NCBI RefSeq assembly: GCF_003326475.1
Contig: NZ_JPWA01000036.1
Coordinates: 1-49,191, forward strand
Length of the DNA: 49,191 nt
Source: Thalassospira xianhensis MCCC 1A02616
GTDB taxonomy: Bacteria; Pseudomonadota; Alphaproteobacteria; Rhodospirillales; Thalassospiraceae
Reading direction: 5' to 3'
In this document: piece by piece, positions 23,359 through 30,640 of the stretch
Position numbering within the stretch: position 1 is the stretch's first letter
Layout: each line of letters begins with the position of its first letter
The notes under the pieces: model-generated
The model's database searches: none
The model's input: the letters and a program-made list of their open reading frames with translations, nothing else
Told to the model about the DNA's origin: nothing
Position numbers and translations under genes: made by a program

Positions 23359-24654
23359 CTAAACGTTTTCCGATTTGGTTTTCAGTAGAATTGCGCTTTC
23401 GATCTGCTCGTTCTCAAAGGCTGGCGCGATGTATCGGATATCTCTGCTAGGCATGCCAAGTCTACCAGCTACGTTACGCCATTGTGCTTTGATAATCCTT
23501 GCCATTGTACCAATGATGTCCACCGCCTGCTCTTCACTTACGTCGAAGAGCGGCGAGGCATCAATCAGGCTGTCAATGTCCAGTTCGAAGCCATGGATGT
23601 CCGAAATAGCAGTTTTGAGCGTATTCCCTCTTTCCGGAACAGGGTTCACATCAAATGCTGGAGATAGCAGCCATCTGCCTTCTCCACCATAGAGAAAACC
23701 GAGATTGCGAAGGTGGTCGTCGGTGTTCTGAATAAGAATGTTAAAAACAACCCGTTTGAATAGCTCCCGCTTTTCATTCTCGGGGTCCGCAGACCATTCA
23801 TTCATTTGGAAAGCGATATCGACATAGTTCCCGGCAGCCGTCCCGGGAAGGTCGAGGAAGGTCTGCGCAGAAATAAATGGCAGGCGAACACCAGAGGCGT
23901 TCCTGTCAAATCTTCGAATAATTGAAACAGGGTATTTTTGCGAACTTGGCAGGATCTTAGCATCCGACGCCAAAATTCCTACTTCGCGCGCAAGAGTTAA
24001 TGCCAGAACTTCCGCATGCGCGACGGAGTACTGGTCATCCATCTTTGCCATCTTAACAATCCAGAGAGCGCCGTCATCATCGAGTGCATTAACTTTCGGC
24101 CGAGCTCCTCCAAGCGTACCGACTGCGTCCTTCAGATAATCTCCTCCAACCATCTTCGCTCTGTTTTCACGGTATTGCGCCGGGTCCGCTTCAAAAGCAC
24201 GCGCCTCTATGATGAACTGTTCCAAATCAATCAGACGCGGGATGGAGATTTCGTTGGACTTCCTGTCATATTGAGCAAGCGCTGGAGCATCTACATCCCG
24301 GCTATCGTAATAGCGCAACGCGCCCTGGCGAAGAAAATCCGCAGACTCGAGGAGGAAATCCATGTCCGTGCAGGCGCGCCCACCGAGGGAAGCCTTGATA
24401 ATAGCCCTCCCCCATGAATCAGGTGTCCCGTCCGCTACTGGCGACGGCAAGGAAGAACCATTCTCGCTATTGAAATAGTACGGCGCCTCTGTCAGCCGCA
24501 TTCCAGGTGAAAGCGCAAATGCCCTTGAGTCCTCAAGCCATGCTTGATCATACTTGAATACCGACGTTTCACGTGAGCCGTCCGTTGTAATAATTAACTC
24601 GCCCACCGGGATGCCAGCCTCACCAAGCCGCATGAAAATACGTCTGCTTGCCAT
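23359..24654 (-). CDS. hipA: HipA-family serine/threonine kinase toxin
   Basis: Toxin of a HipBA-type type II system. HipA phosphorylates glutamyl-tRNA synthetase in E. coli; related kinases hit other synthetases or factors. Motifs: GGARPK (182-187) for the phosphate loop region, IVKM (199-202) with the ATP-binding Lys, catalytic NTDDHLRN (310-317) with Asp at 312-313, and FDVNP (334-338) as the metal-binding DFD-like motif. 431 aa, full length. The start codon directly abuts the hipB stop. Its target here is unknown; a replicon-borne argS and RNA-repair genes make a tRNA-linked target attractive but this is inference. Confidence 0.93.
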   Translation of the reverse strand: MASRRIFMRLGEAGIPVGELIITTDGSRETSVFKYDQAWLEDSRAFALSPGMRLTEAPYYFNSENGSSLPSPVADGTPDSWGRAIIKASLGGRACTDMDFLLESADFLRQGALRYYDSRDVDAPALAQYDRKSNEISIPRLIDLEQFIIEARAFEADPAQYRENRAKMVGGDYLKDAVGTLGGARPKVNALDDDGALWIVKMAKMDDQYSVAHAEVLALTLAREVGILASDAKILPSSQKYPVSIIRRFDRNASGVRLPFISAQTFLDLPGTAAGNYVDIAFQMNEWSADPENEKRELFKRVVFNILIQNTDDHLRNLGFLYGGEGRWLLSPAFDVNPVPERGNTLKTAISDIHGFELDIDSLIDASPLFDVSEEQAVDIIGTMARIIKAQWRNVAGRLGMPSRDIRYIAPAFENEQIESAILLKTKSENV

Positions 24655-25068
24655 TTAGAACCCCACGAAACCCTTTTTATCAGATACAGGCGGAATGCCT
24701 CGTTCAGTTTTTGAGGTCTCATTGTTCTGCCCTGCCCGGCTCCGGCTCTTCACAATTCTTTGGGGAGCGTCGGTTTTCATCTGCATCAAACCGACATGGT
24801 CAGACGATGCATCAATAATATCGGTCAGAGCATTTAGTCGACCGAGGACATGGAGGGCCATCGCCAATGTGTTAAGCGCAATCCCCGGATCACCCCGTTC
24901 GAGCCGATGAAGTGTCGCCCGTCCGATACCTGCACGCTCAGCAAACTCGGCAGCGCTGATGTGTCGAATGCGCCTAGCATATGAAATGTCTTCTCCGAGC
25001 TTCTTAAGTGCACGTTCGACTTGTGGATAAACAATCCCACCTTTTGTTTTTTGAACGGACTGACGCAT
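24655..25068 (-). CDS. hipB: HipB-like antitoxin and repressor
   Basis: 137 aa with a Cro/C1-type helix-turn-helix: EDISYARRIRHISAAEFAE, then AGIGRATLHRLERGDPGIAL (about residues 45-64). A basic, disordered C-terminal tail (about 95-137) may cover HipA. It sits immediately upstream of hipA, as usual. Four dyads with TGAGAC half-sites fill the 140 bp upstream, one of them overlapping the start codon, which suggests strong cooperative autorepression. Confidence 0.9.
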   Translation of the reverse strand: MRQSVQKTKGGIVYPQVERALKKLGEDISYARRIRHISAAEFAERAGIGRATLHRLERGDPGIALNTLAMALHVLGRLNALTDIIDASSDHVGLMQMKTDAPQRIVKSRSRAGQNNETSKTERGIPPVSDKKGFVGF

Positions 25069-25211
25069 TACGTCTCACTCCTGATACACAATATCACCTT
25101 ACGTCTTATTTATGAGACATAACAGATATCATTACAGATGTCCATAGAAACAGTTTAATGTCTCATATCTGACACTTTACGCCCATTAGTGTGCCATGTG
25201 TGAGACATTAA
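25068..25211. promoter_or_regulatory. Array of four operator-like dyads upstream of hipB
   Basis: Dyads of the form TTAnGTCTCA-n4-TGAGACnTAA, each imperfect, at 25068-25091, 25099-25122, 25155-25179 and 25186-25211. The best half-sites are TGAGACATAA (25113-25122), TTAATGTCTCA (25155-25165) and TGAGACATTAA (25201-25211). The first and second, and the third and fourth, start 31 bases apart, three helical turns. The natural ligand is HipB. Confidence 0.7.
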
Positions 25212-25215
25212 CAGT

Positions 25216-26448
25216 CTAAGGCGTCAGTGCGCTTTGTTTGAGTACGGTGGTCCGCAGATATTCGCCAGGAAGTGCATATTCACTGCGCAGAAAATTTTCT
25301 CTCACATGGCATTCCGCGAGGGTAGGTGGTTCCCAGCGGTTGCGCATTCGCTGTATGGACTTCAGTGGAACTTCCTGATCCCTGCCCTTGTTTCCGGCCA
25401 GCAGGTCCGAGATGGAAGCCTCAATGTAAACCATGCGCACGCGCGCGCCGTATCGCATAGCCATAGCGGTCAAAGGTTCGCGTTGCTGTAACCCGACATT
25501 CGTTGCGTCCCAAACGAACGACCGCTTTGCGCCCAAATACTCTTTGGCCCGCTGCTTGCTTAGCTGCGAAACCATCCCCTGATTATCGGTCGGTTTGATT
25601 TTGAGCTCGCTCCGAATACCATCAAGCGAGATCACGGGCTGACCCGCCAGATAACCCCGATCACTGGTAGCCTCTTTTACCCAGTGGCTTTTTCCAGCAC
25701 CAGCCAACCCTGAGATTACTGTCATCACGAAGTCATCACTGGTGTCATCAAAAATAATTGCTTCCGGCCGAAACCGGTCTGGCTCCTGGAAATATTTCAG
25801 GCGCGTGTGGTCATTGTGAAATTTGAAAGGGTGCTCGAAGCAATCCAATTCTTGGGCCATGTAGCGAAAGAGCTCAATATTGTCCAAAATCTTATCGTGG
25901 TCAGAGCAGATACGGCCACGCAGGTCTGCTTCCGCCATCATGGCCAGCTTCTTATTGGTCGTATTGAAGCTGGTCGCGGCCAACACTCTCAATGCCTCCC
26001 ATTCCCGGTCTGTGTGTAGTCGCTCGACAGCATAAAAGGGCCATTGATGCACGCGGATAATTGCGCACACTTCTTCCCGAATATTTATCGGAACGTTCAT
26101 TTCCCACAGAATATTCCGGGCATCGATTGCGCCAACACGCGAGTGGCCGGGATTTGTAATCCGGCCATCGATTGCCGTTCGGGTTCTTGGCTTGGCGACA
26201 TCGTGCAGTACAGCAGCAGCGAAGCTGATGAAACGGTTCTCGTATGATTCCGACTGCCACTCAGACGATGTAACCAGCTCTTCTGTGACCATGCGGGTAT
26301 GCACCCACACATCGCCCTCTGCGTGGTGCACGGGGTCTTGTGTTGACCCCTTCATAGCCTCAATCCATGGAAATGCATCTGACAGGGATTTCCAGTCAAG
26401 TGCTTCTCCGGGATTGGGCATGAAATGGGCTAGATGTGGGCTTTTCAT
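25216..26448 (-). CDS. HD-Pnk: HD phosphoesterase fused to polynucleotide 5'-kinase
   Basis: RNA end-healing enzyme. Residues 40-200: HD phosphohydrolase with His50 (VWVHT), His82-Asp83 (VLHDVAK), a conserved GHSRVGA (101-107), His134 and Asp175, the set expected for a 2',3'-phosphoesterase. Residues 240-390: P-loop kinase with GLAGAGKS (247-254), LDGIRSE (275-281) and WDATN (313-317), typical of polynucleotide kinases. This matches bacterial HD-Pnk proteins, studied in Runella by Shuman's group, which remove 3' phosphates and add 5' phosphate to make ligatable ends. ATG 26448 (MKSPHLAHF) is preceded by GAGAAG; 410 aa. It is the last gene of the run ligase, MYG1-like, ART-like, HD-Pnk. Confidence 0.9.
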   Translation of the reverse strand: MKSPHLAHFMPNPGEALDWKSLSDAFPWIEAMKGSTQDPVHHAEGDVWVHTRMVTEELVTSSEWQSESYENRFISFAAAVLHDVAKPRTRTAIDGRITNPGHSRVGAIDARNILWEMNVPINIREEVCAIIRVHQWPFYAVERLHTDREWEALRVLAATSFNTTNKKLAMMAEADLRGRICSDHDKILDNIELFRYMAQELDCFEHPFKFHNDHTRLKYFQEPDRFRPEAIIFDDTSDDFVMTVISGLAGAGKSHWVKEATSDRGYLAGQPVISLDGIRSELKIKPTDNQGMVSQLSKQRAKEYLGAKRSFVWDATNVGLQQREPLTAMAMRYGARVRMVYIEASISDLLAGNKGRDQEVPLKSIQRMRNRWEPPTLAECHVRENFLRSEYALPGEYLRTTVLKQSALTP

Positions 26449-26490
26449 GTTTCTTCTCACACTGTGTCATTAAGGGTGGTGATCGGACGA

Positions 26491-26991
26491 TTAGCGTAGC
26501 GATGGTGTTGGACATGACTTCGACACAGAGACTTCGACATCGGCTGAAATGATGTGTCCACGACACGCGATGGTCTCGACCAGGATGAGAGCTTCAGGCT
26601 TTAGCGTGAACTCGCGCTCCCGAGGCCAGCCGATGCGTCGTAGGACCGTACCGCACCAGTCCACATCATCGGCACAAACATTCGCCTTGAGTATGTACGG
26701 CCCGTGCTCTAATGCCACCGCTCGGCTGTCGCTCCAGTGCCGACCAATGGAAGAAAGATCCGGTTCGCATGAGAGTCCGCGGTACAACGCAATCCTTCCA
26801 GCAAGCTCAATTTCGCCGAGAGCAGCGATGACCTTTGCAACCTCGGCTGACAGGACACCATGGAATGCACGAGGCACCGGGCCACTGCCAAAAGTGGCGT
26901 AGGCGCGGCCCAGCCAGCAGTTGTGATAATCGACATCACCTTTGTCGATTATCTCTAGAACGGCGTCGGCATCGATCTCTCGCAAGTCCAC
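26491..26991 (-). CDS. Putative R-S-E type ADP-ribosyltransferase-like protein, 166 aa
   Basis: The order of motifs fits the R-S-E class of ADP-ribosyltransferases: LYRGL with Arg71, RHWSDSRA with Ser87, a strand YILKANV, and REREFTL with Glu125 and Glu127 as the E-x-E pair. Such enzymes move ADP-ribose from NAD to protein or nucleic acid. Catalytic residues appear complete, but the overall match is by eye. GTG 26991 has AAGGA 9 bases upstream. It lies 42 bases upstream of HD-Pnk and 71 bases downstream of the MYG1-like gene. In this setting a role in marking RNA ends or translation factors is possible; a toxin is another reading. Confidence 0.55.
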   Translation of the reverse strand: MDLREIDADAVLEIIDKGDVDYHNCWLGRAYATFGSGPVPRAFHGVLSAEVAKVIAALGEIELAGRIALYRGLSCEPDLSSIGRHWSDSRAVALEHGPYILKANVCADDVDWCGTVLRRIGWPREREFTLKPEALILVETIACRGHIISADVEVSVSKSCPTPSLR

Positions 26992-27062
26992 AGCAGAGTT
27001 TCCTTATGTTTGGCGGTTGACGGAGGCGCTAGAGACGCCTCCGCGGTGGCTTGGAGGGAGCA

Positions 27063-28061
27063 TCATAGTCCGCGGGGCGGAGCGTTATCACGGGCAGGCG
27101 ACGGAGCTTGACTGTACTCTATTGAGTTTTGAGCGAGATTGACCGCACCGGCAAGCGTGGAGGCGGCAGCACAGAACCGATGCTTGTGGCAGAAGATTGC
27201 GTTATCAACGCCAGACACTTTCGCCAATTCATCACCGCGAAGCCCGCCCCAGTTTTCCGGGAATGGGTGGGTCGGCGTAAATCCGCCCGGCTTGGTCGAC
27301 ATACAGGCAACCATCCATTCATTTCCGTTTCGCGTGGACGGGTACACGGCATAGAGCGTCGGAAGGTTCAAATGAGCCACCGCGTCTTGCCACGGCATAT
27401 TGCGTTCCAGCACCAAAACATAAGGGTCCTGTCCATCATCAAATGCCTTCTGAACCGTCTTGCGAGCTTCGATAGTTGCTTGAAGCTTCGACAGGCGACT
27501 AATGACAACGCTTTCAACCATTCTGGCCGCCTGTAGGAATTTGAAGTTCTCGTCTCCTGCCCTGGGTTCACGTTCGAACCACTGCTGGTTAAAAGCATCG
27601 ACGAGACCGGCCAGCCCCATGTCGAGATTGAGCCGGTTCTCTTCCACCAGGGATCGACCATCATCTGTCCAGTCTACGAACTTGATGTCCTGATCCATGA
27701 ACATCTGATAGAGTTCTTCGGCTTCCGCAGAGTACTTTGTGCGAAAGCCCCCGTACAATTCATGGCAGATGTCGAAGCCAAGGTTCAGCCAGACCAGTCC
27801 GGCCGCTGAATATGGAACGCCGTCATCACGAAGCAGAGCGCCCGGCATATGGTGGTCATAGCGATGTGTTTCCGGGTCATAAACCGCGCCAACGTCCCAA
27901 ACGAAATCAGCGTCCTTGTATACGTTCGCATCACGCGTCCGAACGAGTTCAATCTCGGTCTTGCCTTCTTGGGCCAGCCAACGACGGATCAGGACGTATG
28001 CTAAAACGTCGTCACAGTGGAAAGTTCCATCGTGTGTGGCCAGAATTGGTTTCTCTCTCAT
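27063..28061 (-). CDS. MYG1-family (UPF0160) DHH-type phosphoesterase/exonuclease
   Basis: MYG1 proteins belong to the DHH-like phosphoesterase fold; the human protein has been reported as a 3'-5' RNA exonuclease. Landmarks: THDGTFHCDD (10-19, family T-H-x-G-x-F-H-x-D), DVGAVYDP (56-63) and RYDHHMPG (67-74) with the D-H-H metal site. 332 aa, normal length. ATG 28061 with AAGGA 8 bases upstream, which overlaps the stop of the RNA ligase gene 10 bases before. The tight link to ligase and HD-Pnk suggests trimming of damaged RNA ends before repair. Bacterial MYG1 homologues are uncommon, so this is likely a transferred gene. Confidence 0.85.
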   Translation of the reverse strand: MREKPILATHDGTFHCDDVLAYVLIRRWLAQEGKTEIELVRTRDANVYKDADFVWDVGAVYDPETHRYDHHMPGALLRDDGVPYSAAGLVWLNLGFDICHELYGGFRTKYSAEAEELYQMFMDQDIKFVDWTDDGRSLVEENRLNLDMGLAGLVDAFNQQWFEREPRAGDENFKFLQAARMVESVVISRLSKLQATIEARKTVQKAFDDGQDPYVLVLERNMPWQDAVAHLNLPTLYAVYPSTRNGNEWMVACMSTKPGGFTPTHPFPENWGGLRGDELAKVSGVDNAIFCHKHRFCAAASTLAGAVNLAQNSIEYSQAPSPARDNAPPRGL

Positions 28062-28071
28062 GGGTGTATCC

Positions 28072-29085
28072 TTAAATTGATGGGGAGCTGTCACGAATTG
28101 CGGACAGAATATCTTCGGGCTCTGTTGGCAGTTCACCCGGAGTAAATGGCGACCATGCCCAAGGCTTTATCGGGTCATAATTTGCGCGTTCGGATATCCC
28201 TGCTTGCTGCAAATACGGTGGAAAGATGTCCGTTGGTCCATCAAGCAGGTTTGGTACCATGAACCGACTGTGCCAATGCTCGTCGGCATTGTTAATCGTC
28301 TGCTTGAAGCCCGGCTTCACCCATTTGTACCGGGCAATGACCTTTCCATCGCGCTCGGCTTTGGCATAGATGCCTTCCATTTCGTCAGTCTGGTCAAGCT
28401 TCTCCAGTCGGGCATCGTAGTCATCACCAACGACATCGCAGGCAGCCTTCAGACTGGGCCGCCAATCCGAGGTCATTCGCCCCGTACAATTACCAAAGCT
28501 GTCTCTTTCAGGAATTAGCGGGGACCTGAAACACGACGTACCGACCAGAGATTTCATATGGGCCATATCGCGCGGCTGGCCCCGATAAAGCACTGGTGCG
28601 GACACGAAAGGAAGCCCCTCACAAAGAGAATGCCTCTCGTCCGTACTCAGGAATTGATTTGTCTCCAAGTCAAAAATATCAAATTCGATGAAAAAGTGGG
28701 GCAGCCGGTCGTAGAAGATAGTGTGGAGCATTCCTGCCCACTCACCATACACGACGTATCGGTCAAGAAACCGTTCCAATAGTTCATCCTGATGAGCCAG
28801 TAGCCAATCCTTGAAAAGATTAAAATCTCGTTCCCGGGGATTTGAACGATCAGACAGGTCGAGATAGCGCCCGCGGCTTTGACCATAGGGAAGACCGTCT
28901 TTGTCGAACCGGAAACCTGAATTAGCGCCGTCCACCTTTTCTTCATAAATGACTTCGCAGCCCTCCTGCCGGAGGGCATCGAACGGAATTAACCCATCAC
29001 CAGTATCCCCAATCCCCAAAGTGCTGTCTTCGAGGTGCGCGGTGGAGGGAAATTTCAGGATCTGCGTGGTCAGAAGCGAAGACAT
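28072..29085 (-). CDS. ATP-dependent RNA ligase
   Basis: Covalent nucleotidyltransferase ligase. Motif I EEKVDGANSGF with nucleophile Lys50, motif III VVYGEW (111-116), motif IIIa EFDIFD (134-139), motif IV EGIYAK (237-242) and motif V RYKWVK (252-257) are all present, as in the RNA_ligase (PF09414-like) family. It would seal 3'-OH and 5'-phosphate RNA ends made by HD-Pnk. 337 aa. It is the first gene of the minus-strand repair run; GAG lies about 8 bases before ATG 29085. The region upstream (29086-29256) holds an AAGGAAAAC copy of the recurrent intergenic motif at 29150-29158. DNA ligase activity is less likely given the neighbours. Confidence 0.92.
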   Translation of the reverse strand: MSSLLTTQILKFPSTAHLEDSTLGIGDTGDGLIPFDALRQEGCEVIYEEKVDGANSGFRFDKDGLPYGQSRGRYLDLSDRSNPRERDFNLFKDWLLAHQDELLERFLDRYVVYGEWAGMLHTIFYDRLPHFFIEFDIFDLETNQFLSTDERHSLCEGLPFVSAPVLYRGQPRDMAHMKSLVGTSCFRSPLIPERDSFGNCTGRMTSDWRPSLKAACDVVGDDYDARLEKLDQTDEMEGIYAKAERDGKVIARYKWVKPGFKQTINNADEHWHSRFMVPNLLDGPTDIFPPYLQQAGISERANYDPIKPWAWSPFTPGELPTEPEDILSAIRDSSPSI

Positions 29086-29256
29086 CTTTTAACTCTCGGT
29101 CAGCAAAATATTTAAGTTCAAGCCTCCCTCATCTCCCCGCAAGAGACAGAAGGAAAACTAAGGTTGCGATGAACTTTCTATCCTATGTTTTACTTCTTGA
29201 AAAGGATAAGTCCAGAAGGTAGCCTTGTATCAAGCCCCAAATTTAAGGAAAACCTC

Positions 29257-29442
29257 ATGCCCAAGCTTGTAGCGCGCAATGACAACGATTCAGTTGAAAC
29301 ACCTTCAAGCGTGCACCTCGACAGCTTGCAACCCGGGCAGCTGGTTATTAACGGCCGTCAGTGCCGTCTTTCTTCCATGAACGGGGCAACACTAAGCAAA
29401 GCGCCTCCATCCTATCTTCCTGTTGCCGTGAATGACGTCTGA
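29257..29442 (+). CDS. Small hypothetical protein, 61 aa
   Basis: Starts MPKLVARNDND at ATG 29257 with AAGGA 8 bases upstream. Contains LQPGQLVINGRQCRLSSMNG, a strand-rich core. First of three small plus-strand genes that converge on the CYTH gene. Unknown function. Confidence 0.55.
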   Translation: MPKLVARNDNDSVETPSSVHLDSLQPGQLVINGRQCRLSSMNGATLSKAPPSYLPVAVNDV

Positions 29443-29453
29443 TTGAGGTGTTA

Positions 29454-29747
29454 ATGGATAGACCGGTCGCAAACGCTGAACAAGTAATGGCCGCCCTGAT
29501 TGGAGCCGGGCTTGGAAAGCTAACGTTTGAGCGACGAAATACGGTCTGGAAGCACCCCTGCATATCAGTCGCTTACATCAAAGGTGGCGGTTGGGAATTT
29601 CGGGTTCGGCAAAACGTTCACACGGCTTCAGGTAGCTCGACATTGCACAGCCTAATGACTGTTGCTCGTGGGCTTGACGGCGTCAAGGTCACAACGGGCA
29701 TTCCTGACGCCGAAAAGCTTGAGCCATTCTTGCTCAACGCTATATGA
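29454..29747 (+). CDS. Hypothetical protein, 97 aa
   Basis: ATG 29454 with GAGG 5 bases upstream, 11 bases after the previous stop. The sequence suggests a small alpha/beta protein with WKHPCISVAYIKGGGWEFRV in the middle. Unknown function; same operon as its neighbours. Confidence 0.65.
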   Translation: MDRPVANAEQVMAALIGAGLGKLTFERRNTVWKHPCISVAYIKGGGWEFRVRQNVHTASGSSTLHSLMTVARGLDGVKVTTGIPDAEKLEPFLLNAI

Positions 29748-29762
29748 GCTGAGGAAAGTCTG

Positions 29763-29990
29763 ATGAAACTGTCGCATGCGCAGCGTGAATTCCTTGATGA
29801 AGTGCACGAAGAGACGTCCTCGAACGCACCGCAGTGGTTATCAGAAGATTGGTTTGACCCCCAATTTCATCGCCGAACTCTGCTTGGTTTGCAGCGACTG
29901 GAATTGCTCGAAATACAGCAACATTCTGACAGGTCGTGGGAATTCAGACTGACCGAACGTGGCAAGAAAGCGGCACTTGAACTGGGTTAA
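29763..29990 (+). CDS. Small winged-helix-like protein, 75 aa
   Basis: The pattern LLGLQRLELLEIQQH followed by EFRLTERGKKA looks like the recognition helix and wing of a winged helix. ATG 29763 has AGGA 8 bases upstream, 15 bases after the previous gene. Its stop overlaps the end of the convergent CYTH gene by 4 bases. It may be a small regulator or a nucleic-acid-binding accessory. Confidence 0.6.
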   Translation: MKLSHAQREFLDEVHEETSSNAPQWLSEDWFDPQFHRRTLLGLQRLELLEIQQHSDRSWEFRLTERGKKAALELG

Positions 29991-30505
29991 GCCAGTATTT
30001 CCTCAAAAAGATGCCTTGCATAGTCCTGGTCAGCAAGCTTGTAAGAATTGAAGCGGTTGTCCCCTTGAACAACCGGATAGTACGCATAATCTAGCAAGAA
30101 CTCTGGCACCAATACAGGTGGCCTCATATTCTCGGGCATTTCCACTTCGGCCACCGCACAGTAAGTAATCCCCTGAGTGTCTTTAAAGAAGTCGATGTCC
30201 CATTTGAACTGGTCGTCGATATAGGAAAACCGGCGCTTCTGTAGCTTGACCTTGGTGTCATTCCAGAACAGTTGGAACTCGGCTTCTGTCATATCTGTCT
30301 CAATCTCGACACTCTGCCCATCGGGCAATCGTCGCTTAAAGGTCAGGCTGAAGCTTTTGCCTTGCATTGATTCTGTCGCCCGCGCGCGGAGATCCTGATA
30401 AATGTAGCATTGCCTGATTTCGGAAGGCCCGAACGCTGCAAAAAGTCGCTCCTCGAGACTGTCTGCATTCTTAAGGGCAAACTTGATTTCATTTTCAATA
30501 GCCAA
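29987..30505 (-). CDS. CYTH-domain (triphosphate tunnel) protein
   Basis: Members of the CYTH superfamily bind triphosphates in a beta-tunnel and act as RNA triphosphatases, thiamine triphosphatases, polyphosphatases or adenylyl cyclases. The signature E-x-E-x-K is ENEIK (4-8), followed by LTFKR (54-58), EIETDM (68-72), KRRFSY (90-95), WDIDFF (102-107) and AEVEMP (119-124), the alternating charged strands of the tunnel. TTG 30505 is chosen because GGAGG lies 7 bases upstream and places ExExK at the usual N-terminal position; 172 aa. It is divergent from the CCA-adding enzyme gene (136 bp between starts). An RNA 5'-triphosphatase role would fit but is not shown. Confidence 0.8.
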   Translation of the reverse strand: MAIENEIKFALKNADSLEERLFAAFGPSEIRQCYIYQDLRARATESMQGKSFSLTFKRRLPDGQSVEIETDMTEAEFQLFWNDTKVKLQKRRFSYIDDQFKWDIDFFKDTQGITYCAVAEVEMPENMRPPVLVPEFLLDYAYYPVVQGDNRFNSYKLADQDYARHLFEEILA

Positions 30506-30640
30506 CGCTACACCTCCGGCAAAAATTGTCGGAGACATCAATACGACATATAAAGCATGTCAACAATAGGATTTTTCTTTAATTGTTGCAGGGAGGAAGT
30601 ATAGATTACTTCCCAAGACAAATTTTCCAGGATAGTCCCG

